DNA from: Actinomycetota bacterium
GTDB taxonomy: Bacteria > Actinomycetota > Acidimicrobiia > Acidimicrobiales > JACDEA01
DNA: 5,905 nucleotides
Assembly (NCBI GenBank): GCA_013816725.1
Contig: JACDEA010000156.1
Coordinates: 1 to 5,905, forward strand
Reading direction: 5' to 3'
In this document: positions 5,773-5,905 of the stretch, one piece after another
How positions within the stretch are numbered: position 1 is the first letter of the stretch
Layout: every line of letters starts with the position of its first letter
The notes under the pieces: generated by a model
Seen by the model: the letters and a program-made list of their open reading frames with translations, nothing else
Databases searched by the model: none
What the model was told of the DNA's origin: nothing
Translations under genes and position numbers: made by a program

Positions 5773-5905
5773 ATGGGACTGCTCGACGGAAAGGTGGCGA
5801 TCGTCTCGGGGGTGGGGCCGGGCCTGGGCCAGGCGATCGCCCGCACCATGGCGCGCGAGGGCGCCAGCGTCGCGCTGGCGGCGCGCAACAAGGCCTATCT
5901 GGAGG
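5773..5905 (+). CDS. Short-chain dehydrogenase/reductase (SDR), N-terminal part
   Basis: Only 44 codons are present before the right edge. MGLLDGKVAIVSGVGPGLGQAIA is the first strand and dinucleotide-binding loop of a classical SDR: the TGxxxGxG motif appears as S12-G13-xxx-G17-x-G19, with Ser replacing Thr. The second strand ends ASVALAARN; R38 after the strand favours NADP(H), whereas an Asp near here would favour NAD. The catalytic Ser-Tyr-Lys residues lie outside the window, so activity and substrate cannot be judged. It is divergent from the EthD-like gene and probably shares its control through the palindrome over its promoter. Confidence 0.92.
   Translation, partial: MGLLDGKVAIVSGVGPGLGQAIARTMAREGASVALAARNKAYLE

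Overview
The window is a stretch of GC-rich chromosome. Third codon positions are almost all G or C, one gene starts with GTG behind a perfect AGGAGG, and several genes have a TAnnnT -10 box only 7-9 bases upstream of the start codon, as in leaderless genes. Together with a threonine-linker YkuD-type lipoprotein and an abundance of acyl-CoA enzymes, this suggests an actinobacterium (Actinomycetota), possibly Acidimicrobiia or a relative of the mycobacteria. The lineage is an inference; no rRNA or other marker is present.

Layout: (1) 1-951, minus strand: N-terminal part of an acyl-CoA synthetase (AMP-forming) that runs off the left edge. (2) 976-2790, minus: an acyl-CoA carboxylase subunit with a biotin carrier domain at its N-terminus fused to a complete carboxyltransferase; it lies 24 bases upstream of the synthetase in the same operon. 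(3) 2862-3662, plus, divergent from the carboxylase: a secreted lipoprotein with an L,D-transpeptidase (YkuD) type catalytic domain. (4) 3663-4802, minus: a full-length acyl-CoA dehydrogenase whose stop codon directly abuts the stop of the lipoprotein gene. (5) 4862-5077, plus: a candidate leaderless small single-pass membrane protein of 71 codons. (6) 5000-5734, minus: a conserved-looking protein of unknown function that resembles dimeric alpha/beta-barrel (EthD-like) proteins. (7) 5773-5905, plus: the start of a short-chain dehydrogenase/reductase, leaving the right edge.

Four of the enzymes (CoA ligase, acyl-CoA carboxylase subunit, acyl-CoA dehydrogenase, SDR) would fit a route that activates a carboxylic acid to its CoA thioester, desaturates it, carboxylates it and handles hydroxyl/keto intermediates. 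This recalls branched-chain acid, isoprenoid or sterol side-chain catabolism. The actual substrate cannot be read from the sequence. A biotin carboxylase subunit is needed but is not in the window.

The most interesting points are the BCCP-CT fusion without its biotin carboxylase, the small leaderless membrane ORF with a composition break exactly where it overlaps its neighbour, a 12-bp-arm inverted repeat ending two bases before the dehydrogenase start codon, and a 17-bp operator-like palindrome over the SDR -10 box in a 38-bp divergent promoter region. I see no tRNA, rRNA, CRISPR array, insertion sequence or phage gene. No gene-free stretch is longer than about 75 bases.
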